In this document: piece by piece, positions 1 to 11,040 of the stretch
Layout of the letters: each line of letters begins with the position of its first letter
Position numbering within the stretch: position 1 is the stretch's first letter
Origin: Siphonodentalium dalli
Lineage: Eukaryota; Mollusca; Scaphopoda; Gadilida; Siphonodentaliidae
Length of the DNA: 64,000 bases
Reading direction: 5' to 3'
NCBI GenBank assembly: GCA_032622095.1
Contig: CP136061.1
Location: 88,840,983 to 88,904,982 of the forward strand
Notes under the pieces: generated by a model
What the model was told of the DNA's origin: nothing
Database searches by the model: none
The model's input: only the letters and a program-made list of their open reading frames with translations
Made by a program: the position numbers and the translations under genes

Positions 1-540
1 TCTGCGTGACTATTCATGTTGTATGGTAACTGCCTTATGTGTGACTATTTGTGTTGTATCGTAACTACCTTCTGTGTGACTATTCATGTTGGATCGTAAC
101 TGCCTTCTGTGTGAATATTCATGTTGTATCGTAACTACCTTCTGTGTGACTATTTATGTTGTATCGTAACTATCTTCTGCGTGACTATTCATGTTGTATG
201 GTAACTGCCTTATGTGTGACTATTTGTGTTGTATCGTAACTGCCTTCTGCGTGACTATTCATGTTGTATCGTAACTACCTTCTGTGTGACGATTCATGTT
301 GTATCGTAACTGCCTCATGTGTGACTATTCATGTTGTATCTTAACTGCCTTCTGTGTGACTATTCATGTTGTATCGTAACTGCCTTATGTGTGACTATTC
401 ATGTTGTATCGTAACTGTGTGACTATTCATTATTTACATTAACTGCCTTCTGTGTGGCAATTCGTGCTGTATCATAACTGCCTTCTGTGTGCCTATTCAT
501 GCTGTATCGTAACTGCCTTCTGTGTGACTATTCATGTTGT
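1..540. repeat. 35-bp minisatellite (about 15 units)
   Basis: Tandem copies of a 35-bp unit beginning TCTGTGTGACTATTCATGTT, with units starting at 1, 36, 71 and so on. Units differ by a few substitutions, such as tctgCgtgac/tctgTgtgac and tatTTGTG/tatTCATG. The last units (about 420-560) are shortened and irregular. The array continues off the left edge. It lies just upstream of the splice acceptor at 593-594, so it would be intronic. Confidence 0.93.
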
Positions 541-594
541 ACCTCTGTGTGACTATATTCGTGTTATATTGTAACTGCGCTGTTTCTCTTACAG

Positions 595-639
595 GTACGA
601 CAGCGCCATGGTGGGTGACAACAACATCGGCGCCTAGCG
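595..639 (+). CDS. Internal 45-bp exon, Thr/Ser/Pro-rich stalk of a putative GPI-anchored protein
   Basis: A pyrimidine tract and acceptor (tgtttctcttacag) end at 594, and a donor gtaagaaa starts at 640. The 45 bp between carry two bases of a codon, 14 open codons and one extra base. They read TTAPWWVTTTSAPS plus a split Gly, a composition typical of O-glycosylated stalks. The one trailing G completes a Gly codon with the GA that opens the exon at 34185, so the two exons are phase compatible. Earlier exons of the gene would lie left of the window. I cannot name the gene. Intermediate exons within the long intron are not excluded. The exon call rests on splice signals, the open frame and the in-phase partner, with no homology support. 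Confidence 0.55.
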
Positions 640-1092
640 GTAAGAAATTTAATTTTCTACTTCCGCTAACAATATTTCGAGTGTGTATACATTTCCCCTA
701 TACCTTCCCTTCAGTTCTTCAATTCACCACTCCTTTCCCTGTTTCATACCTTGTTACTTTCCATGATGTCTTCGTGTTGTTATAGTGTGATGACAACATC
801 ATTACTTTGTGTTAACTGTTAAATGGAATTTCCCACTCTGTTATAAACATATACATTGCATGGAATGGTCTATTATTCATCTGCAAGGTTTTTGAGGAAA
901 AAAATAGGCAGACGACATAGTTTACAAGTGCAGAAGGAGTCCTATTTATTGGAGGGAAATGTTCAGATAATAAGTTTAACAAACGACCTGTGAGTCAATG
1001 CTGAGTATTAAGTAAATATAAAAATAAAGTTTATTATTGGCTGCGGAGATATTCTTATGAAGATAGACTCTCTGTCCTTAGACTCATGTGCC

Positions 1093-1546
1093 TTAACCCT
1101 GTACCCAACAAAACGGCCAAAAACGCCCAAATAAAGCTTCAACAGCCTAAAATATCATCGGTCTGTCTCAATAACACCATACAAATATGGATATCATTGG
1201 AACCGGTTCATTGACCACATTGTGATGGTTACAGTTATACCCTGTGCCAATACATTCTCTTATATATACGAGTCGACCATAGGTCGCCTCGCATATATAA
1301 GAGAATACATTGGCCTAAAAAATATCTTTTTTACCATTTTTTCTTACATTCTTTAACAAGTTTATAATTTTTTCTTACATTTTCTAACAATTTTTATAAT
1401 ATTTTTCTACATTCTTTGACAATTTTATCATTTTTAATATGTGTTAAGCCAATGCATTCTCTTATATATGCGAGGCGACCTATGGTCGACTCGCATATAT
1501 AAGAGAATGCATTGGCACAGGGCCGTTCTGTTGGGTAATGGGTTAA
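1093..1546. mobile_element. TTAA-flanked miniature transposon (piggyBac-like MITE), copy 1
   Basis: TTAA at 1093-1096 and 1543-1546 flank a 446-bp element. Its ends are CCCTGTACCCAACAAAACGG on the left and, reverse-complemented, CCCATTACCCAACAGAACGG on the right. A TTAA target site with termini starting CCC is characteristic of the piggyBac superfamily, and no transposase is encoded. Inside are two roughly 69-bp hairpins (1246-1314 and 1448-1516) in opposite orientation, separated by a T-rich spacer. It sits inside a LINE reading frame. Confidence 0.85.
1246..1314. repeat. Hairpin module (69 bp)
   Basis: Near-perfect palindrome: a 27-bp arm (GCCAATACATTCTCTTATAT, then ATACGAG), a centre that is itself palindromic (CGACC ATA GGTCG), and the complementary arm ending CATTGGC. 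The same module recurs about 25 times in the window. It appears again at 1448-1516 in the other orientation of its centre. Confidence 0.92.
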
Positions 1547-2004
1547 GTACAGGCGGTTACGTGGCGACCTAATAGAGGTATACAAAATAAAGAGGGGGCA
1601 TTACAACATCAAAGACGAAGCGCTATTCGCTGATGCGACATATGCACCGACCAGAGGCCATTCGTGTAAAATGATGATAGAACACTGTAATAAAGATGTC
1701 AGAAAATACTTTTTTACACAGATAATTCGATCAATCTGGAATAGGCTACCAAATTCGGTCGTTAGTGCTGAGACTTTAAATGCGTAAGCACCGGAACTAA
1801 GAGTCGGTCAGACTCGTTCCGTGAAATATATTATATGATATGATACATACAGCACACAAAGAGTGTGTAATAATCAAAACACTCAACACCGGTGGACCCC
1901 ACTAAGCCCGCGTATCGTGGATTACCAGATTTTTTGGTTTGATCCACAATGAACTTGCGTGGAACGGATCAACATGAATTTAAAACATAGTAGACTGACC
2001 CGGC

Positions 2005-2210
2005 CTAGAATAACTGCTAACCATCGAGAATCACCGCGAACCACTGAGAATCGCGGCGAACCACCGAGAATTACCGCGAACCACTGAGAATCACCGCGAA
2101 CCACTGAGAATCGCGGCGAACCACCGAGAATTACCGCGAACCACTGAGAATCGCCGCGAACCACCGGGAATCACCGCGAACCACCTATAATCACCGTAAA
2201 ACACCGACAA
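2005..2210. repeat. 20-bp minisatellite
   Basis: About ten copies of a unit like CGAACCACTGAGAATCACCG. Variant units alternate (actgagaatcacc, actgagaatcgcg, accgagaattacc), which gives a higher-order pattern of roughly 60 bp. It lies inside the TIR element at 1875-2553. Confidence 0.88.
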
Positions 2211-2313
2211 CTACTTATAATATTTACGCCATTTTGATTCATTGTATAACAATATTAAATCAATATTGATTATTATATTATCTTGATTTGTTCAACCGTT
2301 TAATGACAAATTG

Positions 2314-2470
2314 AGGATAGTAGACCTATGCAATGCGATGTTAGACCTATGCAATGCGATGTTATAGTATATAGTGATATTTGGATAGTAGACCTATGCA
2401 ATGCGATGTGGTCGTGTATAGTGAGCGTTGGATTGTAGCCCTATATACATTGCGATGTGGTCGTATATAG
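2314..2470. repeat. Short tandem repeats around 'gacctatgcaatgcgatg'
   Basis: Four imperfect copies of TAGACCTATGCAATGCGATG with variable spacers containing 'tatagtgat(a/g)tttgga'. They form the right half of the repeat-bearing core of the element at 1875-2553. Confidence 0.7.
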
Positions 2471-2646
2471 ACTATTAGTGATGTTTGGAGTGGTGTTGAG
2501 TGGGTCAAAGCGAATCACTTTCCCAAAAAATCGCCACGGTGTTGAGTGTTTTGCTTGTCGCATGACCCCTTCCCTGAGTCGTGAATAACAGCTAACAGAG
2601 GGAGTGACTACTAGCTAAATACCAGACAAGAAATAATATATATAGA

Positions 2647-2779
2647 ATATGTAGCTAGTGTCGTCGCTTAAATTGTTTATGTCCGTGAGGTGGAATTGAG
2701 CATCTATTGGGCGAGTCCAATAGATGCCAAATCCCCCGAGCGGACATAAACAGTTTTAGCGACAACATTAGCTACATAT
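2647..2779. repeat. Interrupted inverted repeat (foldback)
   Basis: The outer arms pair ATATGTAGCTA...GTCGCTTAAA with its complement near 2757-2779. A second stem pairs GTTTATGTCCG with CGGACATAAAC, and an inner stem pairs GCATCTATTGG with CCAATAGATGC. This is a nested foldback structure of about 130 bp with no coding potential. Confidence 0.75.
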
Positions 2780-3288
2780 TTTATTTATCCGTCGCACAAA
2801 ACTTGCATTTTGTGAGGTAAATATGTCATTTTCCTCAGTTTTACATTCGTTACATCGATGACGCCCATACATTTATTAGGTCAAGTAAACTAATTAGAAT
2901 TCATGACATGCAAAAACCGAAGTGCAGCTGAGAGCGAAATACATGTAGTTCGTTGGGTTTTTTTTAATCATTATTCTACGCTCATCTTTGGCTAATGGTT
3001 TATGTAGGGTTTAGAGCGAAAACACATATCCGATTACGAATTTTGTATCAATTGCGTTGAATTATGGACAATAAAAACGTCCCAAAATCACCATGACGTC
3101 ATTCGGATCGGTTGACGTCCCAAGTTACCTGCGCAATTTGCATATCCGATTACGTCATGAAAGTAGTACTAACCTAATAAAGATACGTTGACCTAATAAA
3201 GCTACTTTGACGTAATATGAACATAAGCTAGCTTAATTAACGAACCAAAGCTGAACAACATGGGTGCCCGTTTGGTGGGGTTGGGCGA

Positions 3289-3749
3289 TTAAAGGTACTC
3301 AACCCGATAAAACTCCTCTCAATTACTATTTCAATGGCTTCGGGGGTCAAAAATATTTGATTCGAGTCGAGGAAGTCACCCATCAAAGCTCAGATTTGTT
3401 AGATATCGATTTTAGAAATCTATTATTTTTCATTATCGGGAATACTATCTGGCCCAGAATTCAGTAAAAATTGCGTTAAAATTACCACTTGATTTTAGAG
3501 TTATCCATCCTTGTCTGTTTGAATAGATTTTGAGTACACATCCAGAGCAGATTACGGCAGTTATAAGTACTCATCTCGAGAATAATAACAAATTTCAAAA
3601 ATCAATATCTAATAACTCTGAGCTTTGTTTGATGGGTTCCTCGACTCAAATATTTGCCAGAGCAATAGTAATATAGGACCCTCTGATCGGATTGTTGTTG
3701 TTGGAATCTGTTGAGATGGGGACCCTCTTTACGGGTTGAGTACCTTTAA
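3289..3749. mobile_element. Foldback MITE, family D (TTAAAGGTACTCAATCCGAT), copy 1
   Basis: The left end TTAAAGGTACTCAACCCGAT at 3289 is matched inverted by ACGGGTTGAGTACCTTTAA ending at 3749. Within the left arm is 'ttggcttcgggggtcaaaaatatttgattcgagtcgagg' and, inverted in the right arm, 'cctcgactcaaatatttgcc'. The family has further copies or fragments at 10182, 30898, 32305, 41803, 42821 and 54461. It is non-coding; short open frames across it are accidental. Confidence 0.8.
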
Positions 3750-4224
3750 CTATTTATGTGGTCATTCAACCAGTAAAACTGCTGTTGTGACATGGCATAG
3801 CGGCTGAAATGACGATAAACCATTATCAACCGACCAACATGGATATTCCTGTGGCTTCAATCTCACATGATTGAATCATTTTACAACTGCTACCTCAATT
3901 TCATAAAGTTAGAAATATTTTAAATGTGGCCATTTGTTGGTCTAGTTATACAACAGATTTTCCACTGAATACCAAAGTTAGGTGGGGCAAAACCAGAACC
4001 CCTCCCACCAATTATGTGGTTCTAAACTCAGCTCATAAATCACCATCTACCGGTACATGTACATCTATCAGGACTATGAGTTCGAACTCCGTAAAATAAC
4101 AGAAGCTGAGAAACTGGTGTGAATTAAACTGTGACGGGGTCTCAAGCATATCTACCCCTGCACATCAGAAAAATGCCATTAACCTTATCATGACTGGAGC
4201 TCAATGAATTTTTGCGAAAAACTT

Positions 4225-4448
4225 GGTCCAATGCACACTTATATATGGGAGTCTCCCATTGGGAGCCTCGCATATATAAGAAAAGACATTGGCCAAACAA
4301 CATTTGCCTTAACATTGTAAACCAGTGCACTTTTATATGCGAGGCTCACCATGAGAGACATGCATATATTTGTACATGTATACATCTGCATGTATACGAG
4401 TGTGCACAGGCACATTATATTTAATGCTGCACCAGTATGAAAGGGTTA
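4225..4448. mobile_element. Diverged hairpin-module element, TTAA right end
   Basis: A diverged module (4229-4297) pairs CACTTATATATGGGAG with CCTCGCATATATAAG. A half-module follows at about 4322. The right end reads ATGAAAGGG-TTAA at 4436-4448, matching the TTAACCCTTTCATG subfamily. The left end is not clear. Confidence 0.55.
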
Positions 4449-5038
4449 AATGGCAAAAGTAGCTTGAGGGTGGATGTGATCCATCATATCGTAGGTCAAT
4501 TCAACCAGTCCCACACAATTTCATGTTCAAGTTCTTGTGTACTAATTTATAGCACAAACTCATTGCCAGTTGATAGAAATACATGATTTTCAATTTTGTC
4601 AATAATTCATAATTTCACTCACCTTGCAGTGTGTAGACTATAGTGACTATTGTTGTTATATATTCTGTCATATTTTCACAATAAAAGGTAAACTACCACC
4701 AGGAATGAAAAGAAATTGCAATTCAATATTCATAATTCTCATTTGCAGTAGCAGTAATTGAAATACATACAACTGTTAAGATATCACTTTAGGCAAATGC
4801 TTTAGAATTTCTACAGCAAGTCAGGAGTGTTGAAAATGAGTTAATGAAAATCATGAATAATGTAAACATGATTTTACATGTACTCTTGTCGGATCAAAAT
4901 ATTTCTGTCATTTGTTCAGTATAATCGCGGCATGATTGAGATTTCTTGTACTATAGTGGAATATAAGACAGGGAACACTCAAGGTTGGGTGTATTTACTA
5001 TTTAGAGCGAAAATAAAGTAATGGGGAACATCTCTCAG

Positions 5039-5460
5039 TCTAATACAAGGTCATAACTCTGGCAAAGGGCTTTAACTCCGAAAAGAGTGCAGACAAAACT
5101 TGCCCTGTGAAGGACGGGGTCAAACGAAGGTCTCCACATATACACTGTACCTCCGAACCATCTGAATCCTCAATCACAAATTTCCAAGTCAAGGAAGGGT
5201 TGTAACTGGCAAATATGAAACTGGTATTTGGGGATCCTTTCCACCAACCTATGCTAAACGTACAAGAACACCCTATAATTAACACCCCGAGTTACAAGCT
5301 TAAATATTCTTTCAGACACAAATTTCTAACTCAAACAAGGGCCGTAACTCTGGTAAACATTAGAGGTGTGATTGTCCCAATGGGACTAAGGATACCCCCT
5401 TTTTTAAAACACTAAGATGGTTCACATGTCAGTAAACATTTAGTTAAAATAATAAAATAA
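5039..5460. repeat. Dispersed 'ccataactc' repeat, copy
   Basis: Contains 'aaggtcataactctggcaaagggctttaactccg', 'aaggaagggttgtaactggc' and 'aagggccgtaactctggtaaac'. The same phrases recur at 6480-7430 and about 61675. The last part, 5361-5460 (ttagaggtgtgattgtcccaa and following), recurs inverted at 47758-47862 inside a Wnt intron. Sequences of this style are common dispersed repeats in molluscs; that is recalled knowledge and was not tested. Confidence 0.55.
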
Positions 5461-5469
5461 CAGATTCCC

Positions 5470-6480
5470 ATTGCAGGTACAAAACCCTAACCCCAATCAT
5501 AAAACCTATTGAGCAAATGAGAGGCCGATCATGATCGGCAGATGTTAACCCATTCCTTCGCGATAGTAAATTACTATGATTGGAAACATAAAGGAGAGTT
5601 TTGATGTTGAATTATAGAGCATACTGTTACGTATTATTATAGACCATACATGTACATAACTCAACTTATTGGAATTTATGGGTCACTCGCATTTACATGT
5701 ACCGTATGTAAGATAATGCACTGGAACAGGATCTGTAATGTGCTGCACCACCACAGCCTTGGGTTAAATGTGAAAAGGTGACCATGGAATAATTACTTGG
5801 TCTGCTTGGTCAAGAGATTGCAATTTAAGTTTACAATGACAATGTATCACATTCTACCAACACCAGCCATCAAGATAAGATACCATACTGCTGACCCATT
5901 GGTATGAATTATTTATACACCACAGCGGTCAACAAATCACAGGCATCGTTTATGCTGAAGACTGGTATCACTATTAAACCAATAACATTTACATTTTTTG
6001 TATAATAACATCAGACCATCTGTAGAGTGATGATCTAGTCTACTTTTAACAGCATGTGATCTGAATTGTTGAAACTGTTTTTTTAAATTAGATACAATAA
6101 CTTTCTTTATCTGCACATTAGCATAAGAGACATCTGAAAATCATATAGCCGTATTGTATTAATAGCTACAGTAGTCCAAAGGAATTGGTGAATTGGGTTT
6201 AATGTCGCTCAAAACAAATTTACCAGTACACAACACAATACATGTACGGGTATTTTCTACCGATTAAAAAAAAATTTGATGTGCTGACTCGGGTACCCTT
6301 GGCAGAGTTGTAATGGTGTTAGTTTTTCATATTTTGTTAATTTTGGATTTTTTTTTTTTTTTTAATTATTTAAACAAAAAAGTTTGTTTTTTTATTCATT
6401 TATTGATATTGTGGTTTTTTTTGATAAATTGAGCAAGGAATTCAATCTAAAAAAATTTGTTTTGTTTTTTAATATAGAGT
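5470..6480. other. AT-rich sequence without recognised features
   Basis: No convincing exon, RNA gene or element was seen. A GGCCGATCATGATCGGC-type palindrome followed by TTAACCC lies at about 5522-5555. It resembles the end of a TTAA-family element, but no partner end was found. Confidence 0.5.
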
Positions 6481-7430
6481 GAATATTTTTTAGAAAAAGG
6501 GCCATAACTCAGTTAAAAATAGATCTGTCTTTTGGGCTCAGACATTCATATGTGTAAAATTCCGATCAGATAGAAAATGTTTGAGTTATAGCACCATGCA
6601 TAAATGTCCATGGACACACAGACAGACGACGAGTGGTCACTATCTTTATCATACTGTCAACACCATGACAAATTTCATAATGATCTTACCAAAGGTACAA
6701 CCTGTAGCCCGTGCTAAAGGAAATTGTTGACGAGTCACACACCCTCACACACACGGACGACGGATACCAAGCCATGGCAATAGCTCAAACTTTACAAAGT
6801 AAAGTTGAGCTAAAAATGTAGGACAAAATTATACATTTTGCAAAGATTTTCTAAGTCGAAAAATGGGGATGTAACTCCACCAAAAAAAGTCTGACAGATG
6901 TCATAATCGCAGATCCCCATGTTGTGGATGTCTGTGCCAACTTCCATGGAAAATGATCAGCTGAGAAAAACTCCAGACAAATTGATGTCCACAGACAAGC
7001 TGATTGGAGTATAAACCCCCTTCTCCACAACCGCGTTGCAGGGGGTATTATTAATGGACAAAACATTTTCCCCCAACACTACGACATAAGACAACAAAAT
7101 CCAATAATAAAGACATCCACAGCCAGAGGTCAGAGTAGATTTTATATACCGGTAGCATTCTCTACCAATACATGTTTTTTCATTGTAAATTGCTTTGCAG
7201 AAATTGAAAAACGCATCACAAATTGCAAATCCAGTTACACTGATATACAGTATGTTTGTTATGGACGCTACACAAGTCCAGTAAAGGGCCATAACTCTGG
7301 GAAAAAGTCTGAACAAAACCTCCATTATGTGGACATCCACAATCCTGATCTACATGCACCAGCATGCCGAAGGACACCCAAATTGGAATTCCAATTTTTG
7401 AGCTGTGTTGTGAAATGATAGTTATGGACA
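6480..7430. repeat. Dispersed 'ccataactc' repeats, several copies
   Basis: Repeated phrases include 'aaagggccataactcagttaaaaatagatctg' (6496), 'gaaaaatggggatgtaactcc' (6857) and 'aaagggccataactctgggaaaaagtctgaac' (7283). Each is followed by similar text about hundred-base-scale units. Short reading frames across the region are not gene-like. Confidence 0.5.
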
Positions 7431-7699
7431 GACAGAATGACCCACCGAAAGGAAAGGCAGACTGAGGTACATGTACATGTATCACTATATACCCCTAATC
7501 CTTGGTACGGGTACTTTTACATACTGTATACATGTACACCAATCAGTAAGCCTGGGGGGGGCGGGCTTGTGCATGTACATGTACGGTATTTACTCATAAA
7601 GTTGGTACTGGGCATACTCACAAGGCCCCCTCCCCTTTGCAAACATTCAGTTAGCCTTCAAGTGCTGACATACCATCATGTAGCCGTGTGCATTTGTCT

Positions 7700-7850
7700 G
7701 GAGTTAGACCACTACATGTAGATGTTAGGTTTTATGCAATTTTTCAGGTTAAAATATCTGAATGTTCTCATACCGGGATTGGAATATACGGGTAGAACAA
7801 TGCTTTATGAATATATAGGGGGGGGTGCAAATGAAAACAATTTTATTTGG
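7700..7850. repeat. Dispersed repeat shared with block C ends
   Basis: TTAGACCACTACATGTAGAT and the following 'gttaggttttatgcaatttttcaggttaaaatatctgaatgttctcatacc' match the ends of block C at 18050-18120 and 23465-23535. The next part, 'tttatgaatatataggggggggtgcaaatg', matches 23550-23620. The rest of 7850-9010 shows nothing recognisable. Confidence 0.65.
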
Positions 7851-9272
7851 TTCAAGCGATATATCACATAGCCAGGGTTTTCCGCTATACCGGCAGGGGG
7901 TTCCCTTGACGGCCCAGTTCCCCTCACCAAGTTTTCCCCTCCTGCAATACCCCAGGACATACTGCATGTCTATAAAGTATACAGATGTTTAAAACTTCTG
8001 AATTTTGTTGGAATACATGTACATGTAGTACTAAGGAATTTTAAAAGGCGAATTTATTTTATATCTTGTGAGTGTACACACTCTAAACGCGTTGTTAAAT
8101 TGAAACATGAAGTGATCGGAACTGACATCGTTAGAAGCTATGCCTTTGAGGCTGGTTACTAGTAGTTACGTTACCCGGTTATGCTATGCAAAAGAGCAGT
8201 ATTTTAATCATACCTGTCATGTTTTATACCGCAAAATATACTATTAACTTTGTAATAGAGCGAGAGAGAAATGTGGGAGTAGCCGCACCGGGCATCAAGG
8301 CATCTTACCACTGCCCACAAAGAATACTCGTCAGCCAGATATGTAATCAGCCTTAATATATTCCGATTATGTTATCCATCCAAAATATCTGCTGATTCTT
8401 CCATTGAGTCTTTTAACATTAATGGGCATGTTTAACTCGGGATCCAAATTACTGGTGTTCTGTACATCTACTTCGTAAATTAATTTATATCTAATAAATT
8501 TACTAGTTTTAAAGTTACAGGTACATGTATAAGGGTTGATAGCTTGGCACTCGGGCACAAATGTAACAAAACAGTCTGCCATTTCTACTCTCACATGATT
8601 CTATTGGCCGATATAACGAAAGTAGTTCAACCAGTGCTAAAAGTAAAACAGGCTACTTTTACCTGGATTTTTGCCCTTGATGGCTACCGGCCCCATTCCC
8701 CTACCCCCTAGCGGAAACCCTGACATAGCAAATATCAAAATATCAAATATTCTGAAATGTGTTGTTCCATGTAGTCTGTAGAATACTCAAATGTGATTAT
8801 GTGACTAGATCATGTGACTATATACACTGTACTAGTACTATGAAATTATGAAAATGAATGTTAATAAAAACTTTGGCAATCTGCCTATCACTAGAAATGT
8901 GATTATGTTGACACATTTCTTGATTAAAGACACTCTTACATGATAAATTCAAATACTAGTAGTATCGTTATCTGCATTATGCACTGTTCTATTAAAATTT
9001 CATGCAATAAACTATTTACAGGGTGGATGTCCAAAACTCACCGGAAAAAAATTCCTGAAATGGAAAAAAAGGGTGGGTGTCCAAAATAGCCCGTCTGGAA
9101 AAAATAAAAATGATCATACATGCCTGGAAATTTTTTTGGACCCCCCCCCCCCCCCCTCCCCCCGGGTGGGTAGGGAATTTTTTATTTTTTATCCAGTTGC
9201 AGAAATACTGAACTACAATCATGTTGTGGTGAAAGTACTAGTATTACTCGAACAACACAGTGGAAATACCCT

Positions 9273-10124
9273 GCTGGACAAAACAAGTGTCCACTTAACT
9301 GCGGTGCAGTTAGCATTGCCACCGCGGCCGAAATGCTACTACACCGCAGCTCCACAAGCTAACTACAGTTGGGCCGTGGTGTAATTGTCATTCGGCAGTT
9401 TCTACGGTGTACTTTCATCAAACTGAAAAAAGACAATACAAACCAGAAATCTAACCACGGTGTACATGCCATTCGACCGCGAGGGTACTAGTAGTTGCCT
9501 TTCGCCACAGTGAACTTGCTGTTTGGCCGCAGTGTACTTGCTGTTAGGCCGCAGTGTACTTGCTGTTAGGCCGCGGTGCTCAACTGCAGTTACAAACTCT
9601 GACACCGCCAGGGATGGATCCAGGAATTTTTTGGGGACACCTGTTTTGGGACCATGATATGCCGAAGAGCCTGCATAAGAAAATGCACTGGCTTACATGT
9701 ACAAGGTCACGATAAAGGCCAATGTATTATCTTATATATGCGAGGCTCCTTAGATGGGAGGCTCTCATTTCTATAAGAGAATGCATTGGCACAGGAATTT
9801 TGCAAAATTTCATGAAGCCCCAGTCATGAAAGGGTTAAAATATTTCTCACTGGACACTTGATTAAGCAAATAAAGACTCTATATCAACTGTATATTGATG
9901 ATTTGCATTGCATGTTGTTGAATTATAATATAATATTTTCCTTCAAAATATAGAAAATTCAGCTTTAATAAAACTATGCACTTGCAATTTGGGAGCATTT
10001 AGGACACCAGAGTTTGGGCGCCCAAACCTGTAACAGGTATCAAAAGAGCCCTGGATCCTTCCCTGGACACCGCAGCCGAACTGCACATACACCGCGGTGC
10101 CAATGGAAACTTGTTTTGTCCAGC
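9273..10124. mobile_element. TIR element (GCTGGACAAAACAAG) with nested hairpin element
   Basis: GCTGGACAAAACAAGTGTCC at 9273 is mirrored by CTTGTTTTGTCCAGC at 10110-10124, and 'gcggtg' motifs adjoin both ends. The left part holds tandem copies of 'ggccgcagtgtacttgctgtta' (about 9500-9590). A diverged hairpin module with a gaaaGGGTTAA end (about 9700-9838) is nested inside. No transposase frame was seen. Confidence 0.55.
9718..9838. mobile_element. Hairpin module with ATGAAAGGG-TTAA end
   Basis: 'GGCCAATGTATTATCTTATA' pairs with 'tataagagaatgcattggc' across a GAGGCTCCTTAGATGGGAGGC centre. It is followed by 'cagtcatgaaagggttaa' ending at 9838, the end type of the TTAACCCTTTCATG subfamily. Nested in the element at 9273-10124. 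Confidence 0.65.
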
Positions 10125-10181
10125 GAGGTACATACATGTATTTGCATTAAGATTGAATAAAAGATCAAACTTGGTTTATGC

Positions 10182-10617
10182 TTAAAGGTACTAGTACTCA
10201 ATCCGATCAGAGGGTCCTATATTACTATTTCTTGGGCTTTGGGGGGTAAAAAATATTTGATTCGATTCAAGGAACCCATTAAACAAAGCTCAGAGTTATT
10301 AGATATTGATTTTTGAAATTTGTTATTTTCTCGAGATGAGTACTAATAATTGCCCTTAACGTCGTAATCTGCTCGAGATGTGTACACCAAAACACTATTG
10401 AAACAGATAAGGATGGATAACTCTAAAATCAAGTGGTAATAATAATGCAGTTTTGACTGTGTTCTGGGCCAGAAAGAATAGAAATAACGAAACATCAAAT
10501 ATCGATATATGATCACCCTGAGCGTTGATTGTTAGGTTCCTCAGCTCAAATTAATTATTTTTACCCCCAAAGCCAAATAAATAGTATAATATAGGGCCCT
10601 CTGATCGGATTGAGTAT
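10182..10617. mobile_element. Foldback MITE, family D, copy 2
   Basis: The left end TTAAAGGTACTAGTACTCAA is followed by TCCGATCAGAGGGTCC. The right end is inverted, GGGCCCTCTGATCGGATTGA, near 10600-10617. The interior contains the same 'gattcgattcaaggaaccc' and 'ctcgagatgagtac' stretches as the other copies. Confidence 0.8.
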
Positions 10618-10880
10618 ATGTGTGATTTGTTATTCAAATTTTCATACATTTGGTTACCGGTACATGTACATGTAGCAGTAAGATTTATAGTTACATGAAG
10701 ATTTGTAGCTTCTTTGAATGTTATGTCAGTCACATGGAATTGTCCCATTACTATTTACATGTACATGTACAGTATACTAAATAGAATTAAAAATAACTAA
10801 TGTACCAAAAGGCTAATTACATATTAGGATATTCATCAGATTGATCAATATTAACAGATCTACTACTAAATAGTACTACA

Positions 10881-11040
10881 GTAGGCCTGTGAAGACTCAT
10901 TGTGAATCCAGTGTACCGCTATACATGTACACTTCAAACAATACATATATTGTATTGTGTCACACATGTACATGTTATAGGCCTGTAAAGACTCATCATG
11001 AATCCAGTGTACCGCTATACATGTAGATTTCAAACAATAA
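10881..11040. repeat. Two direct repeats about 96 bp apart
   Basis: 'taggcctgtgaagactcattgtgaatccagtgtaccgctatacatgta' (10881) recurs with few changes at 10977. Each copy is followed by 'ttcaaacaata'. The rest of 11040-12950 is unique sequence with a cluster of CCGCGG-type boxes at 11880-12030 and no recognised gene. Confidence 0.8.

Larger units (their letters stand above)
1023..1801 (+). mobile_element. LINE 3' coding fragment interrupted by a TTAA element
   Basis: Two pieces of one reading frame flank the miniature element at 1097-1542. The left piece (to 1092) ends WLRRYSYEDRLSVLRLMC. The right piece (from 1547) continues YRRLRGDLIEVYKI, then TRGH, a KYFFTQ motif and WNRLPNSVV, and stops at TAA 1786-1788. 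This order (SYEDRL, RRLRGDLIEVYK, TRGH, YFF..R...WN.LP..VV) is the usual C-terminal end of reverse-transcriptase proteins of CR1/Rex/L2-like non-LTR retrotransposons. Left of about 1023 the frame is lost, so the copy is a 5'-truncated relic. With the insert and one TTAA removed, the joined frame has no stop over about 95 codons. The insertion is therefore young compared with decay of the LINE. Confidence 0.82.
1875..2553. mobile_element. TIR element carrying an internal 20-bp minisatellite
   Basis: CAAAACACTCAACACCGGTG at 1875 is matched in inverted orientation by CCACGGTGTTGAGTGTTTTG at 2534-2553. Between them lie a 20-bp tandem array (2005-2210) and a shorter set of repeats (2314-2470). The right end, including 'cgaatcac...aaatcgccacggtg', is found again at about 54920-54990. 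This supports a dispersed element rather than a chance inverted repeat. No coding capacity is visible. Confidence 0.6.

Noticed and set aside
1-540. CRISPR-like regular repeats
   Set aside because: Contiguous tandem units with no spacers, in an animal genome; a minisatellite. The same applies to 24672-25908 and 44092-44846.
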